Shown: in pieces, positions 46,887 to 58,646 of the stretch
Position numbering within the stretch: the first letter of the stretch is position 1
Layout: every line of letters starts with the position of its first letter
Origin: Arabidopsis thaliana
Lineage: Eukaryota > Streptophyta > Magnoliopsida > Brassicales > Brassicaceae
Length of the DNA stretch: 64,000 nucleotides
Reading direction: 5' to 3'
Assembly (NCBI RefSeq): GCF_000001735.4
Contig: NC_003070.9
Location: 20,507,971 to 20,571,970 of the forward strand
Translations under genes and position numbers: made by a program
Notes under the pieces: model-generated
What the model saw: only the letters and a program-made list of their open reading frames with translations
Told to the model about the DNA's origin: nothing
Databases searched by the model: none

Positions 46887-49800
46887 ATGAGGCTGTTGAA
46901 GGTTGCTACGTGTAACTTGAACCAATGGGCCATGGATTTCGAGAGCAACATGAAGAACATCAAGGCTTCGATCGCTGAGGCAAAGGCTGCTGGTGCTGTT
47001 ATCAGGCTTGGACCCGAGCTCGAGGTCACTGGCTATGGTTGCGAGGATCACTTCTTGGAACTCGACACTGTCACTCATGCGTAAGCTTCTATTTTTAGTT
47101 TTCTATTTCGATGATGAATGGCATGAATGACTTGGTACTATCACTTTAGATGATGGAATTAATTTCTTTTTCTTCTGAATTTAGTTATCGGAATCATGTT
47201 TAACCGTTTCTTCTTATGTTCATGTGAATATCTTCTTTCAGGTGGGAGTGTTTGAAGGAATTGCTGCTTGGTGATTGGACGGATGATATTTTGTGCAGCA
47301 TAGGAATGCCTGTGATTAAAGGAGCAGAGCGTTATAACTGCCAGGTTCTCTGTATGAACAGAAGAATCATCATGATTCGACCGAAAATGTGGCTCGCAAA
47401 CGATGGAAACTATAGGGAGCTACGGTGGTTCACAGCTTGGAAGCAGAGAGAAGAGCTAGAGGAATTTCAGCTCCCCATTGAAATTTCAGAGGCTTTGGAG
47501 CAGAAATCAGTCCCTTTTGGTTATGGTTACATCCAGTTTATCGACACGTGAGTTTGGATAAATGCTTCCATTTCAACACTGTCAATGATTTTGTCTGCTT
47601 AACTGTATCAGTTATATTTCCTTATCAGGGCTGTTGCAGCTGAAGTCTGTGAGGAACTGTTTAGTCCACTTCCTCCTCATGCCGAGCTCGCATTGAATGG
47701 TGTTGAAGTATTTATGAATGCAAGTGGGAGTCATCACCAACTTAGGAAACTAGATATTCGTCTGAATGCTTTTATGGGGGCTACTCATGCTCGTGGTGGG
47801 GTGTATATGTACAGTAATCAACAAGGATGCGATGGTAGCCGCTTATACTACGGTATGTTTGACAACCCTTAAAATTATTGAAAGTATCATTTTTGAGTAA
47901 ATCATATCTACTTTTTTGAGTGAGATTTGTTCATTTGTAACCAAGTGCAGATGGATGTGCATGTATTGTTGTAAACGGGAATGTTGTTGCTCAAGGCTCA
48001 CAATTCTCGTTGAGAGACGTTGAGGTCATCATTTCACAAGTGGATCTTGATGCGGTATCCCACAGTTACCCTTTGGCTTTACTTTCTTCTGTTTTGTGAT
48101 ATATAAATGAAAAGTTCTTAGGATCATCTTGCTTATTTGTCTTGAGAAAGGTTGCTAGCCTTCGTGGATCTATAAGTAGCTTTCAGGAACAAGCAAGCTG
48201 CAAGGTTAAAGTATCTTCAGTAGCTGTGCCCTGTAGACTTACACAGTCCTTCAACCTGAAAATGACACTAAGCAGTCCGAAGAAGGTTCTCCATCCTTGA
48301 GTATTTGATGTTAAGTTAACATCTAAAATTTTCCACTCTAATATACATTAGTAATGTAGATCATTTACCACTCTCCACAAGAAGAAATAGCCTTTGGTCC
48401 CGCTTGCTGGATGTGGGACTATTTGAGAAGAAGTGGCGCTTCAGGATTTTTGCTTCCTCTTTCTGGCGGAGCAGACAGCTCCTCCGTGGCAGCTATTGTT
48501 GGCTGCATGTGCCAACTTGTTGTTAAAGGTACACTGGCGCTTTTTTCTATGTATGTTGAACTGTGTTTTGTCTTGTTGAAATTTCATGATATTGAGTTCT
48601 CTCAGAGTATATTTTCTTTCTTGTTTAGAGATTGCAAAGGGAGATGAGCAAGTAAAAGCTGATGCGAACCGAATTGGGAATTATGCTAATGGGCAGTTTC
48701 CTACTGATAGCAAAGAGTTTGCCAAACGAATATTTTACACTGTCTTTATGGGTTCTGAAAACAGGTGAATTAGTTAATAAGAGCAAAGAGAATATGATTT
48801 TTCGTCACTGTGTGGATTTACAGCAGAGATGAAACTTTTTTCCCCATATTGAAATCTTAAATTTGCAGTTCTGAGGAGACAAAAAGGCGTTCAAAGCAGC
48901 TGGCAGACGAGATTGGTGCTTGGCATCTTGATGTTTGCATAGATGGTGTTGTCTCTGCAGTTTTATCATTATTTCAAACAGTTACAGGCAAGCGACCAAG
49001 GTATAAGGTAAAGTCTGAATATACATTACCTAGGCAAACTGTTAGAAAAAATGAAATATGATCATCTGGAGAAGAGAAGAAGAACTAAAATTGTGAAAAT
49101 GGTTGTTGGTTTTGTTTATTAGGTTGATGGAGGATCAAATGCTGAGAACCTTGGGTTGCAGAACATTCAAGCCCGGATGAGAATGGTGTTAGCATTTATG
49201 TTAGCGTCTCTCTTGCCTTGGGTTCATAGCAAACCAGGCTTTTACCTTGTTCTAGGCAGCTCCAACGTTGATGAAGGACTTCGTGGTTACCTGACAAAGG
49301 TAATGGAGTAATCACTTTTTGGCTGCTACATCTCAAATTTCATAGATGGTTAAAAAATATTGTTCATTCTCTTGGTTGAAACAGTATGATTGCAGCTCAG
49401 CAGACATAAATCCTATAGGAAGTATCAGTAAAATGGATTTGAGGTTGTTCTTAAAATGGGCTGCAACGAATCTCGGATATCCATCCTTGGCAGAGATAGA
49501 AGCTGCTCCACCAACAGCTGAGCTTGAGCCCATTCGTTCTGACTATTCTCAGGTAATAACAAAAATATTTGAGACTCTATATAGTTATAAAGTCAACGAA
49601 GATGTCAGTTCAGATATCTTGAGTTTTGAAACAGCTCGATGAAGTCGACATGGGAATGACATATGAAGAGCTTTCAGTCTATGGAAGGATGAGGAAGATA
49701 TTCCGTTGTGGACCAGTATCTATGTTCAAGGTTTGATTTTCTGAAAACTAGCCACAAATGTTACTAAATCATATGATGCAGTGAAACTGAAGCTGGTCTG

Positions 49801-50218
49801 TGATTCTGCAGAATCTATGTTACAAGTGGGGAACAAAGCTAAGCCCAGCAGAAGTAGCTGAGAAAGTGAAGTATTTCTTCAAATATTATTCGATCAATCG
49901 ACACAAAATGACTGTCCTCACACCGTCTTATCACGCTGAGGTACTTGCTTATTTGAAACATGTTTGAATCTGTCTTGAGAGAGAGAACAAAAAAACTCAT
50001 TTGTCTTTTTGTTGCAGAGTTACTCCCCAGAGGACAACAGATTCGATCTGAGGCAGTTTCTGTACAACAGCAAGTGGCCATACCAGTTTAAGAAGATTGA
50101 CGAGATTGTTGACAGCTTAAATGGTGACTCAGTTGCTTTCCCGGAAGAAGAAGCAAACTCCAACAAAGAAATTGGAGTTGTAGCAGCAAACTCCGGAGAC
50201 CCAAGTGCGGGTCTCTGA
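46887..50218 (+). CDS. NADSYN: Glutamine-dependent NAD+ synthetase
   Basis: Thirteen exons: 46887-47080, 47242-47547, 47629-47852, 47951-48054, 48151-48285, 48360-48528, 48629-48764, 48869-49007, 49123-49299, 49385-49552, 49635-49730, 49812-49940 and 50018-50218. They join to exactly 725 residues. It makes NAD+ from deamido-NAD+, ATP and glutamine-derived ammonia, the last step of NAD synthesis. The N-terminal glutaminase (CN-hydrolase, 1-290) shows Glu46 ([10 protein letters not shown]) and nucleophile Cys174 (AAEVCEELF). The C-terminal synthetase has the ATP-pyrophosphatase loop LSGGADSSS (355-363) and [20 protein letters not shown]. No transit peptide is seen, so it is cytosolic. It shares its upstream region with MED9. 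Intron 4 ends in AAAG rather than the commoner CAG. Confidence 0.96.
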
Positions 50219-51630
50219 TGAACATCATCCCTAAACCCTCTCTGTTTCAACCCAAATTGGAAGTTAGTACCCATTTCTGTACTAAGGGTGGGTTGATAAC
50301 CCACATCACAAGGCATTCCACCCAATAATCGGATCCTGCTTGTACGAAACGGAAGATATTGTCTATGACTGTAGAAGTACGTCTTAGACTGATATTGCAC
50401 TTTAAATAGACATTCATTATCATGTTATATGTAGCAAAATAATTCAAGAGTTATGAGCATTGTTAAAGCATTGCTATGTATATGAACCAAAGATTTGTTT
50501 TTGGTTGTTGTGTTAAAGTGAACCAAAGATTTGTGGTATAATAATTTTAACACCGGAGACCATTGACTTCTGCCAAGCTAGTCTTAGAGGTCATGGCAAT
50601 ATCTGTTGTTGTGCAAAAGATTAATTTTTCAATAAAGTAAAGACAAAATGTAACTTTATCTACTTCAAAATAACTATATTAATAATTGTATTAAAAATAT
50701 TAAAGAAAATTATTTTTTTGTTGGATGACTATTTTATTATATATGAACTTAAATTACAATTTGATTAATACATATGGTTTTTCAACTAACTAAACCTAAA
50801 AGTAATGGTTTTCCATGACTCAGTTAATACAATTTTAATTTGGATGTTTGCTGTACTTCACTACTTTACAAAAATATTTGTTAAAATTCTGAAATTCACA
50901 TATCTGAGATGGATATTAGTATATATAAAAAAACATGTTAACTTAAAAAGATGGTACATTTTGCCCCAAACAAAAAGACTGTAAATTTTACAAAAATGCT
51001 AGTACATATAATTTAAGACATTCTTATTGTTTTCATTTCTTCTGTATTCTTTCTTACCACCTCTCAACATTTTACTGAACCACTTTTTCTTATTTGGTTG
51101 GCAGTATACAGTAAAAAATATAATATGTAACCAATCAATTAAAATGCAACGACAACACACAAAAACAATGATACAAAAATATTGGTATTAATAAAAACGA
51201 GACACTAAAACTTAAATCGTCATATAAAAATAAAAATGGTACACATCGTTTTTCTTTTTGGCCGCATTCTTTCTTACCAGATCTTCCAACATTTTACTGT
51301 ACCACTATTTATCTATCTGACTAAGGTAAATTTTATGTTTATGTGGTTATCAATCAATATGATTGACTAATTATTTATCCAGTAGACAAAAAAAAAATAT
51401 TAATTTTTCCACACGTCTCTTTAATTGCACGTGTGGAGGAGCGAGAGACATGACGAAGTTGAGCTTCTAACACATGTATGTTGATCACTTGATCTTTACT
51501 TGTTGACCATTTCATTTTCATTAATCATAAATACGTAAAAGAGTTCTCCTGTATATGTTTTGCATGCGTGTAGCAAAATTGAAAAAATCATAAACACAAT
51601 TACGAATCGTACTACAAAATTATAAATTAA
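50219..51630. other. Spacer between NAD synthetase and the Helitron
   Basis: The first 230 bp look like 3'-UTR. No gene after that. A diverged direct repeat containing ATTCTTTCTTACCA...CAACATTTTACTG...ACCACT occurs near 51046 and 51267. Confidence 0.5.
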
Positions 51631-52335
51631 CTAGATTTTAATCCGCGATATACCGCGAGAACAATTTATCTTTTTAAAGTTAGTATAATTTTTTTTTTGT
51701 AAATTGTATCTATCTATAATATATTTTTATTTTATAGTTTACAATTGTTATTAAGTAACGTCCTGTCAAACCCGTCCCGCCAAACATGTCCCGTAAAAAA
51801 ACTATTTATTTATATTAATATTGATCTTATTTATGATATGTTTATAAATCATTGTCTATATATTTTTGTCGATGCGGGACGTTGAACCCACACATTTTTT
51901 GCCAATTGGTTAATATATATTCATTTTTAAAATTTTGAATCATAAAATATGACGGAAAAAATTAAGATTTTTTTAAACTCTATATATTATATAATGATGT
52001 TAAAAATTGTGATATATCAAATTTTTTATAAGTTTAAATATTAATAATGTTTTATAAATTTTAAATATATAAATAATAATATTTAAAAAATTAATATGTT
52101 TGCTTATAAGGCAAAAAACTTTGTTTTAAAATATTGTTAACAAATATGTTTATGCTAATTTTAAGGGATTGATTTGAAGTTTGTTGGGATTAAATTTGAT
52201 TGATAATGTGATTGACAATTTAAATAAAAAATTTAAAGTAAAATTAATTATTTTGGAAAAAAGATTTAATGCTAATGACATTAGATCGTAAATAAGTCCA
52301 AGTTCAGGATTTAGCAAAAATGTATATATATATTT
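51631..52335 (-). mobile_element. Non-autonomous Helitron, copy C
   Basis: On the minus strand it ends at CTAG (51631-51634) followed by T, with a hairpin CGCGATATACCGCG about 10 bp inside (one stem mismatch). The body aligns throughout with copy B (5710-6602), including GTTGAACCCACACATTTTT, AATATTAATAATGTTTTATA and TGCTAATTTTAAGGGATT. The 5' end merges with a TATATATA/poly-T tract near 52325-52345, and the expected TC terminus is not clear, so that boundary is approximate. It has no coding capacity. It lies just 3' of IDD7. Confidence 0.82.
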
Positions 52336-52435
52336 TTTTTTTTGGGTATAAACTTGCTTGCAGCGTGATAATTCTCCTTTCAACATATATTTCAAACTAA
52401 TTTTATAGAAAGAGTCTCTATACAGATATAATATA

Positions 52436-54655
52436 TTAATCTTGGTGGCTATGTTGTTGTTGTTGTTGCTCTGTAGCAGAAGTGTTGAGACAGTTGCCAA
52501 GATTATTCGCGAAACTTAGAATCTCGTTATGCGACATTAACGACCTTAGCCCCAAGAAATCTCTCGTCTCTCCTCCACCGTCGTCCACGACGTCGTTCTT
52601 CTCTTCTCCGGGGACAAAACCACCGTTGAAAGCTTCTCCTCCACCGTGATGTTGATGATTCATCATGTAATAGTCTTGAAATCCGAAGCCAGGTTCTGGT
52701 GGTGAAGTCATCATAGCAGCCATTGTAGTCGTGATCAAGTTATTATAGCTTGACCTCGAAGACCTCTCTTCTTCCTCTGGAGTTGTTGACTTCGTAGAAC
52801 CCATTTGAGCTGCTTTCTGGAGCAAAGCTGTGGCTGACATAGCCGGCGATGGGTGGGGAAAGCTGGACCTCCCGGTATTCACAGAAGAAGCAACAGGAGG
52901 GAACAAATTACCATTGTTGCCATTAGGGTTAGGGTTTGATGAGATAAGCCAAGGAGGGATATTTTGATAGTGATGCTGTGATTCTTCTTGCTTCATAGGA
53001 CCATGGAGATTGCTGTTGCTGATGATGTTTTGGGATGACGAAGAGAAACCGATGTTTTGTTGTGTTTGATGATGATGATGATGAGGAGAATTTGAAGCTT
53101 GGATCATAATAGGGTTTGGCATGGCTCTTGCACTCTCTTCTGCTAATGCATCGCAAAATGCTCTATGAGTTATGAAACTATCCCTCCTGCAATCAATAAT
53201 TCCACAAATCAAAATAAACGCAACAATTAATCAACAAAACTATGACTTTTTTTGAGGTTTTGGTAGGACCATCTAAAGCATATGCATTATTTGTGTGGGG
53301 TGTGTCACGTGTGAATAATAAGATGAGAGATCAATATGCAATAAATGTGTAGCCGTATAAAGGATTTCGATTTTAGGACTCAAGAAATTTAAAAATACAA
53401 CAACTTAGAAAGAAGTACCACAATAATAAATAGTTGTTTAAATGTAGATTCTTTGAGCTACTTACAATTAATTACCATGTTTGTCCTATTCAAAATTAAA
53501 TGAAACTAGTCAAAAACCCCAACAGATGGTGTACCATATATTATATGTGTCACTAGTTTTCACATTACACCACTTTTCCAAAGTTTCATCATGCATCATT
53601 CACTCTTGTCTACTTCCTAGTAAATAATTAACCTTAGCTTTAAGTATCAATGCACAAATTAAGTTTCATCAAGAACATGTTTAAATCAAGTTGAAATAAT
53701 TAAGAGTGTCGTTACCTAGAAAAGAGAGTTCCACAGTCGCATTTGTATTCTTTAGTGCCACAAGTCTTAGCATGAGCCTTCCAATCTGATTGCACCGCAT
53801 ATTTCTTGGAACACTTTTCACATTTCCATTTCTTCTCGCCATGTTTTCTGAAGAAATGCTTCTTGATTCCGGTTAAGTCACCAAGAGCTCTCGATGGATG
53901 GTGATGGACACAGCCTGGCTCTGGACAAACATAAACTTTCTTCCTAACCACATCTTTGTTTGATCTTTGTTTAAGCTTCCACGGTAGATTATGTCCTCTC
54001 TTGTGAAGTTGCAAGTTTTGGTCTCTTTGAAAACCTTTGTTGCAGACCTCACATATGAATCTGTTTGTCGCCATTAGTGTCTTTGGTGATAAGGCCATCA
54101 CTTCTGCTTCTGGGTCTGAAGAAAAAACACACCAAATAAAGTCCAAAACTTAATCAGGTTATAACTGAAATGTGCTTGAAAAGAAGATTTAACTTAACCC
54201 ATATTAGAATAAGAGATTTCCAAATAAAGTTTGGATTTTTATTTGGTTTTTGACCATTGTAATAATAGAGATGAGATAGAAGACAAAGTTAAAAGGGTAA
54301 AAAAGAATATTCGGAGAGTACCCATAATTCTAAAAACAATAATCGATGATTATTATGAATACGTCCAAACAAAAAAAAACAAAAAAAAAAGTTGATTTTT
54401 CTTCTTCTTCATCATCAAGACTATCAAAAGAAACAAACCTGGATTTCCTGGTTGATTTCTCTTCCTCTTAAGAGACGATTGTGGAACAAAACACTGTTCT
54501 TGATGATGCTGATTAATGTTAGAGCCACTAGTTTCAGTTCTGTTTCCTGAAGACACACTTGCTTGATCTCCTGAAGCTGATGTTAGATTCGACATGTTCT
54601 CTTCCATTTGTTGCTGTTGTTGTTGATGAAATAATATGTCTCTGTTCATCATCAT
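52436..54655 (-). CDS. IDD7: IDD7, INDETERMINATE-domain C2H2 zinc-finger transcription factor
   Basis: Three exons on the minus strand, 54655-54439, 54115-53716 and 53186-52436, give 455 residues. Exon 1 ends in a basic NLS-like SLKRKRNQPGNPG. The ID domain has four fingers: FICEVCNKGFQRDQNLQLHK (C2H2), YVCPEPGCVHHHPSRALGDL...KKHFFRKHG, WKCEKCSKKYAVQSDWKAHA...C, and YKCDCGTLFSRRDSFITHRA, split by the last intron at SRRD. The C-terminus is Gln/Ser/His-rich and ends with the conserved-type RDFLGLRSL motif plus a polyQ tail. IDD proteins act in the nucleus, often binding DELLA or SCR/SHR-type GRAS partners; the specific role of IDD7 is less clear to me. Confidence 0.94.
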
Positions 54656-54659
54656 GACC

Positions 54660-55117
54660 CTTGAAAACCAAAAAAAAAGTTATATATGAGAATAAAATAA
54701 AGAGACAAACACTTTTTCAGATCTATGTACAGACAAAGAGTAGTGGAGAAAGAAAAAACACTTAAGCAGAAACATCCAAGAAATTAATGAAACCCATGAT
54801 TCTAAATATAAAAATTACTTTGTTTGGTTTCAACGCAAGAGACAATCTTTGGTTTTTCTTATGGGAAAGAACAAAAAATAATAACAAGTCTCTGAATTCA
54901 AGAGACTGTGTTTGAAAACCTGAACATAAAAACCAGATTTTTTTTTGGGTTCTTGTTCATTTCAAAACATGAAGAAGAAGCTTTAAAGATTGCTTTTTAA
55001 CAACAAAAATCCAAAATAAGTTGAGAAAACATAAACAAGAACTACTACACATGATGAATAACACAAGAGAAGAAATAAATTAATGACAAAGCAGAAGGAA
55101 GAGAATACAAAATACCT
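54660..55117 (-). other. Probable 5'-UTR intron of IDD7
   Basis: On the minus strand, CTAGCTAG|GTATTTTG near 55117 is a good donor, and GGTTTTCAAG| just before the start region (54660) is an acceptor. A GA/CT-rich stretch (55126-55152) would lie in the first leader exon. Confidence 0.5.
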
Positions 55118-58100
55118 AGCTAGAAGAAGGAAAGAGAGAGAGAGGGAGAGATTGTGGATGAGAGAAGAAACTCTTATTATTATCTTTCTATCTCTGTGTG
55201 TGATATTTGAAACTTATAAATTCTCAAAACTTAAAAACAATAAAAAAGTGAACCCTACCGCTAATGAAGAAAAGCAAAGAAAAAAATGAAAACTCTTCTG
55301 GCTTTGTCATTTTCTGTCTTTTTATTATTATTATTTATTTACACTTACACAGAAGCTCACAGACTCAGAGCAGTCTGTCCTTTTTTAAATTATTATGGTC
55401 TGTAAAATTTGTTATTTACATTTACATTTTGTTTTGTATAAAGAAGGTTGAGATATTGGAGAAAATGTTTTTTTTTGGGGGTTCATAAAGAGAGGTGGGC
55501 CAAAAATTAAAAATACTTTTGTCACAGTTGTGTGAAAACTGAAAAGCTTGTAGCAGAAAGAGGAGATTGTATAAATAAGCTTATAATTTTGTACGTTTCT
55601 CGAGATAGTGAGAAGACATGTTTGAATTCGTTTCATTGTAGTGCATGCACTATGTATTTTCCCTAGGAGTTATTATTTGACTATTCATTGTGAGTCTTCA
55701 TCATTGTACTAATTTTTATGGATCAGAAGATCATGTAATTTATTGGTTTCCACTTTTGTGACAACATTGTCAAATCTGAATTTAATCTACAGAATATTTT
55801 GATGTGTGAGTTCTAGCAACAACAAAAAAACACTAACATCATTTGCCACTATATGCTTAGAAATCTTGAATGTATTGAACAATTCATACTCAGCACTTTT
55901 AAAGTAAACTACAATTTCGACAGAGCCATTTTATTATTTTACATCGTGATTTACAGTACTAAAAACATGATTGATTCATTGATTAAAGAGGAAAAAGGTT
56001 AACTTTTTTGTATCTTTTTTTTTGGGGTTCATTGAGGCTTTTCATGTGAAAAGAAAAAAGAAGAATGAATGAAAACTAAAAAGGATTAATTATGTTGAAA
56101 AATAGTTATGTTTTAGTGACACATGCCCTAACCTAACTTTATGATCTACATCGAGCTATGGACACAAATCATTGACATTTTTGAATTTTCGGAAAATGAT
56201 AAAACTATATTTCATACGTAGACCATGGTCGGTCCTGCCAAGGTCGTAGACTAGACACCACTAAAAAAAACTCCTTATCTTTATCTACATTTTTGAATTA
56301 AAAACAAATACTGACCAAAACTTTGATTAATACTGTTATATGGTATTAAGAGTTTTTAACCATTTTAAGAGTTTAAATCCATGTTTTATTTATGGTATAT
56401 CATACGTACGTGTAGTATAAAAATAAATAAATTATAATGAGTATATCTATAAAATTTGCAGTTATATATAATGGTCTGAAAAATTTAAGATTGACCATAC
56501 TATTCCATAATACCTTTTCCTTACGAGTGGCCTTGGACTACATATTTCACTATTATTCAATAGTCGATACTCGATAATAGTGCCGATTACTTAACACATT
56601 TCTAAATTTGGAACACAAAAAAAGTTACATATTACTAAATTATTATATGGCTAACAAAATTAAAAGTTAACAGTATAGTTTATCAATGTTCATTAATAAA
56701 ATTATTTAGATATATATCTTACCGCCAGATCCGAGATTATTTGAAGAAATAATTTCATAAATGTCCGTTCACTCACATCAGAACGTCATTCAATTTGGTG
56801 ACACCCATGGCCATGCATCTATAATGTGAACTTTTGATTATAAATTCTCATTCGCTATTCACACGACGTTATACACAAAAACTAATTTTCTTATAAACAG
56901 ATTATATAAAAGACAATATACATGGATGATATTTTTAGTACGTACGTGTAGTATAAAAATTATTTGAAGATATTTTTAGAGTATCATAAGTCCAAAAATT
57001 ATTTTTATATTGATAAAACAATTAGAATGATCTTGATCAGTATCAGCCCAATAATATTTATGATACTAGTATCATCTGACGTGGTTTTCCCTAATTGGTC
57101 ATATTTGTCAAAAGCAAAAAAAAAAAAGGTACTAAATAAACATTATAAATAATATTATAAAAATTCTGAATGATACTTTGTAATATCACCTATGAACATA
57201 CTCTAAGTCACTCCAGTTAATCCATTTTGCAGTAGGATATAATATTTGGAGGGTATTTGCGGTGACTGTTAATGGCTACAATCCTAAAAGCACCTCTAAC
57301 CTTAAATTGTCTTGCTTTCTGACAACGGTTTTACGAATTACTCGTATCCATTATATTCTAGTTACACTTGTTATGCTTGTTTATTCCAATCCCTTCTTCT
57401 ACACTGTTTATTTCGTAGTCACACCATAATATGATAGTGATAATTATATGCAAAACATAGGCCAATGACAATTTCAGGTCGACGTCTCCACGTCGGCAAC
57501 GCGTGGCTCTGGATTTTACAATAATAATAATAATATATCGACGTAAGTTTTGTATAACTGAAAGACAATAATCCAATTATTTGATTGAAGAAAATAGGGT
57601 GTCGTTGTATAATTCACGTTTGGTTAAAAAAAAAATGTTCTTTTTGGAAGTAAGTCATTAAAAGTGGAAAAAAGTCATTAAAAAAAATCAACAATATATT
57701 ATTGTAAATTTTCTTAGCACATAAACCTTTGCCCAATGTCATTTTCGAACTGTAATCATAGACTTATAATAGTCATAAGTTTGAATGTTGGTTAATAAGA
57801 CAAACGGAAAAATAAGGTGCACATATTATATAGTTTTACTTAAAAATAACATCGTGTGTATTCTATAAATCATAGACTTTTTTTTGGTGAACGATTCTAT
57901 AAAGCATAGACTAAAGCCTTAATATTATTATAATGTTTACTTGTTATGGTATTCCCGTTATCTACTGACTACTGCAACTTAATTAGGGAGAGGGAATCTC
58001 TCATCTACTGATCTAGAGTTTCTAGACATATATAGCCATATAGGTGAAACTTGAAAGTGAGAGGTCGATGAAACCGTAGACGACCAATAATACACATGGC

Positions 58101-58646
58101 ATGCGGTGATTGGCTTGTACTTCTAAGCAAACGAGTCATGATTGGTTTTGACTCTTATGCGAGACACGCGGTCAGACGACCTTTCGGACATCCCGTTCCC
58201 AATGTTTCCGTTTCCGGTATGCTTGAAACGCGTCGTTTGGGTCCCAATTTTCAATCGAACAAGACCGGTTATCGATCCTCTAAACTAATTGCAAACCAAA
58301 CCAAGGAAGCCGGTAAGGAGGTAACTGAGAGAAGAGAACAAAGGCTATAAACATTTGTGGGCTTAAATCTTTCTCCCATAGGCCTAAACAGAGAATGGTC
58401 CTTTACTTAAGTGTTTCTTAAAAAATTAACGATGGTTGACTCACTCAATTGTCATCAAATTAAGGTTACTTAATTGATTGGTCTTTGATTAATGGATTTA
58501 TATCTGCAGTTACGTGCCCACTTGTCCATTATTGATCTCTTTTGAACCATGTGAAAAGCTAACACCATGAGAGTTTTAAAGATAAAACTCATTTGTACTT
58601 AAGCATTTATACCGAACAAAGAGAGAACAAAAGAAACAGAACAACA
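55118..58646. other. Long AT-rich spacer between IDD7 and cwINV5
   Basis: I find no supportable gene in 3.5 kb. A 22-base direct repeat containing TACGTACGTGTAGTATAAAA lies at 56403-56424 and 56939-56960. A frame at 58096-58350 is more GC-rich than its surroundings but has no recognisable domain (see rejected). Roughly 58350-58646 is the cwINV5 promoter/leader. Confidence 0.5.

Noticed and set aside
58096..58350. 84-codon open frame starting MACGDWLV, GC-richer than its surroundings
   Set aside because: No recognisable domain, no splice or promoter context of its own, and it lies in the upstream region of cwINV5; not enough to call a gene.
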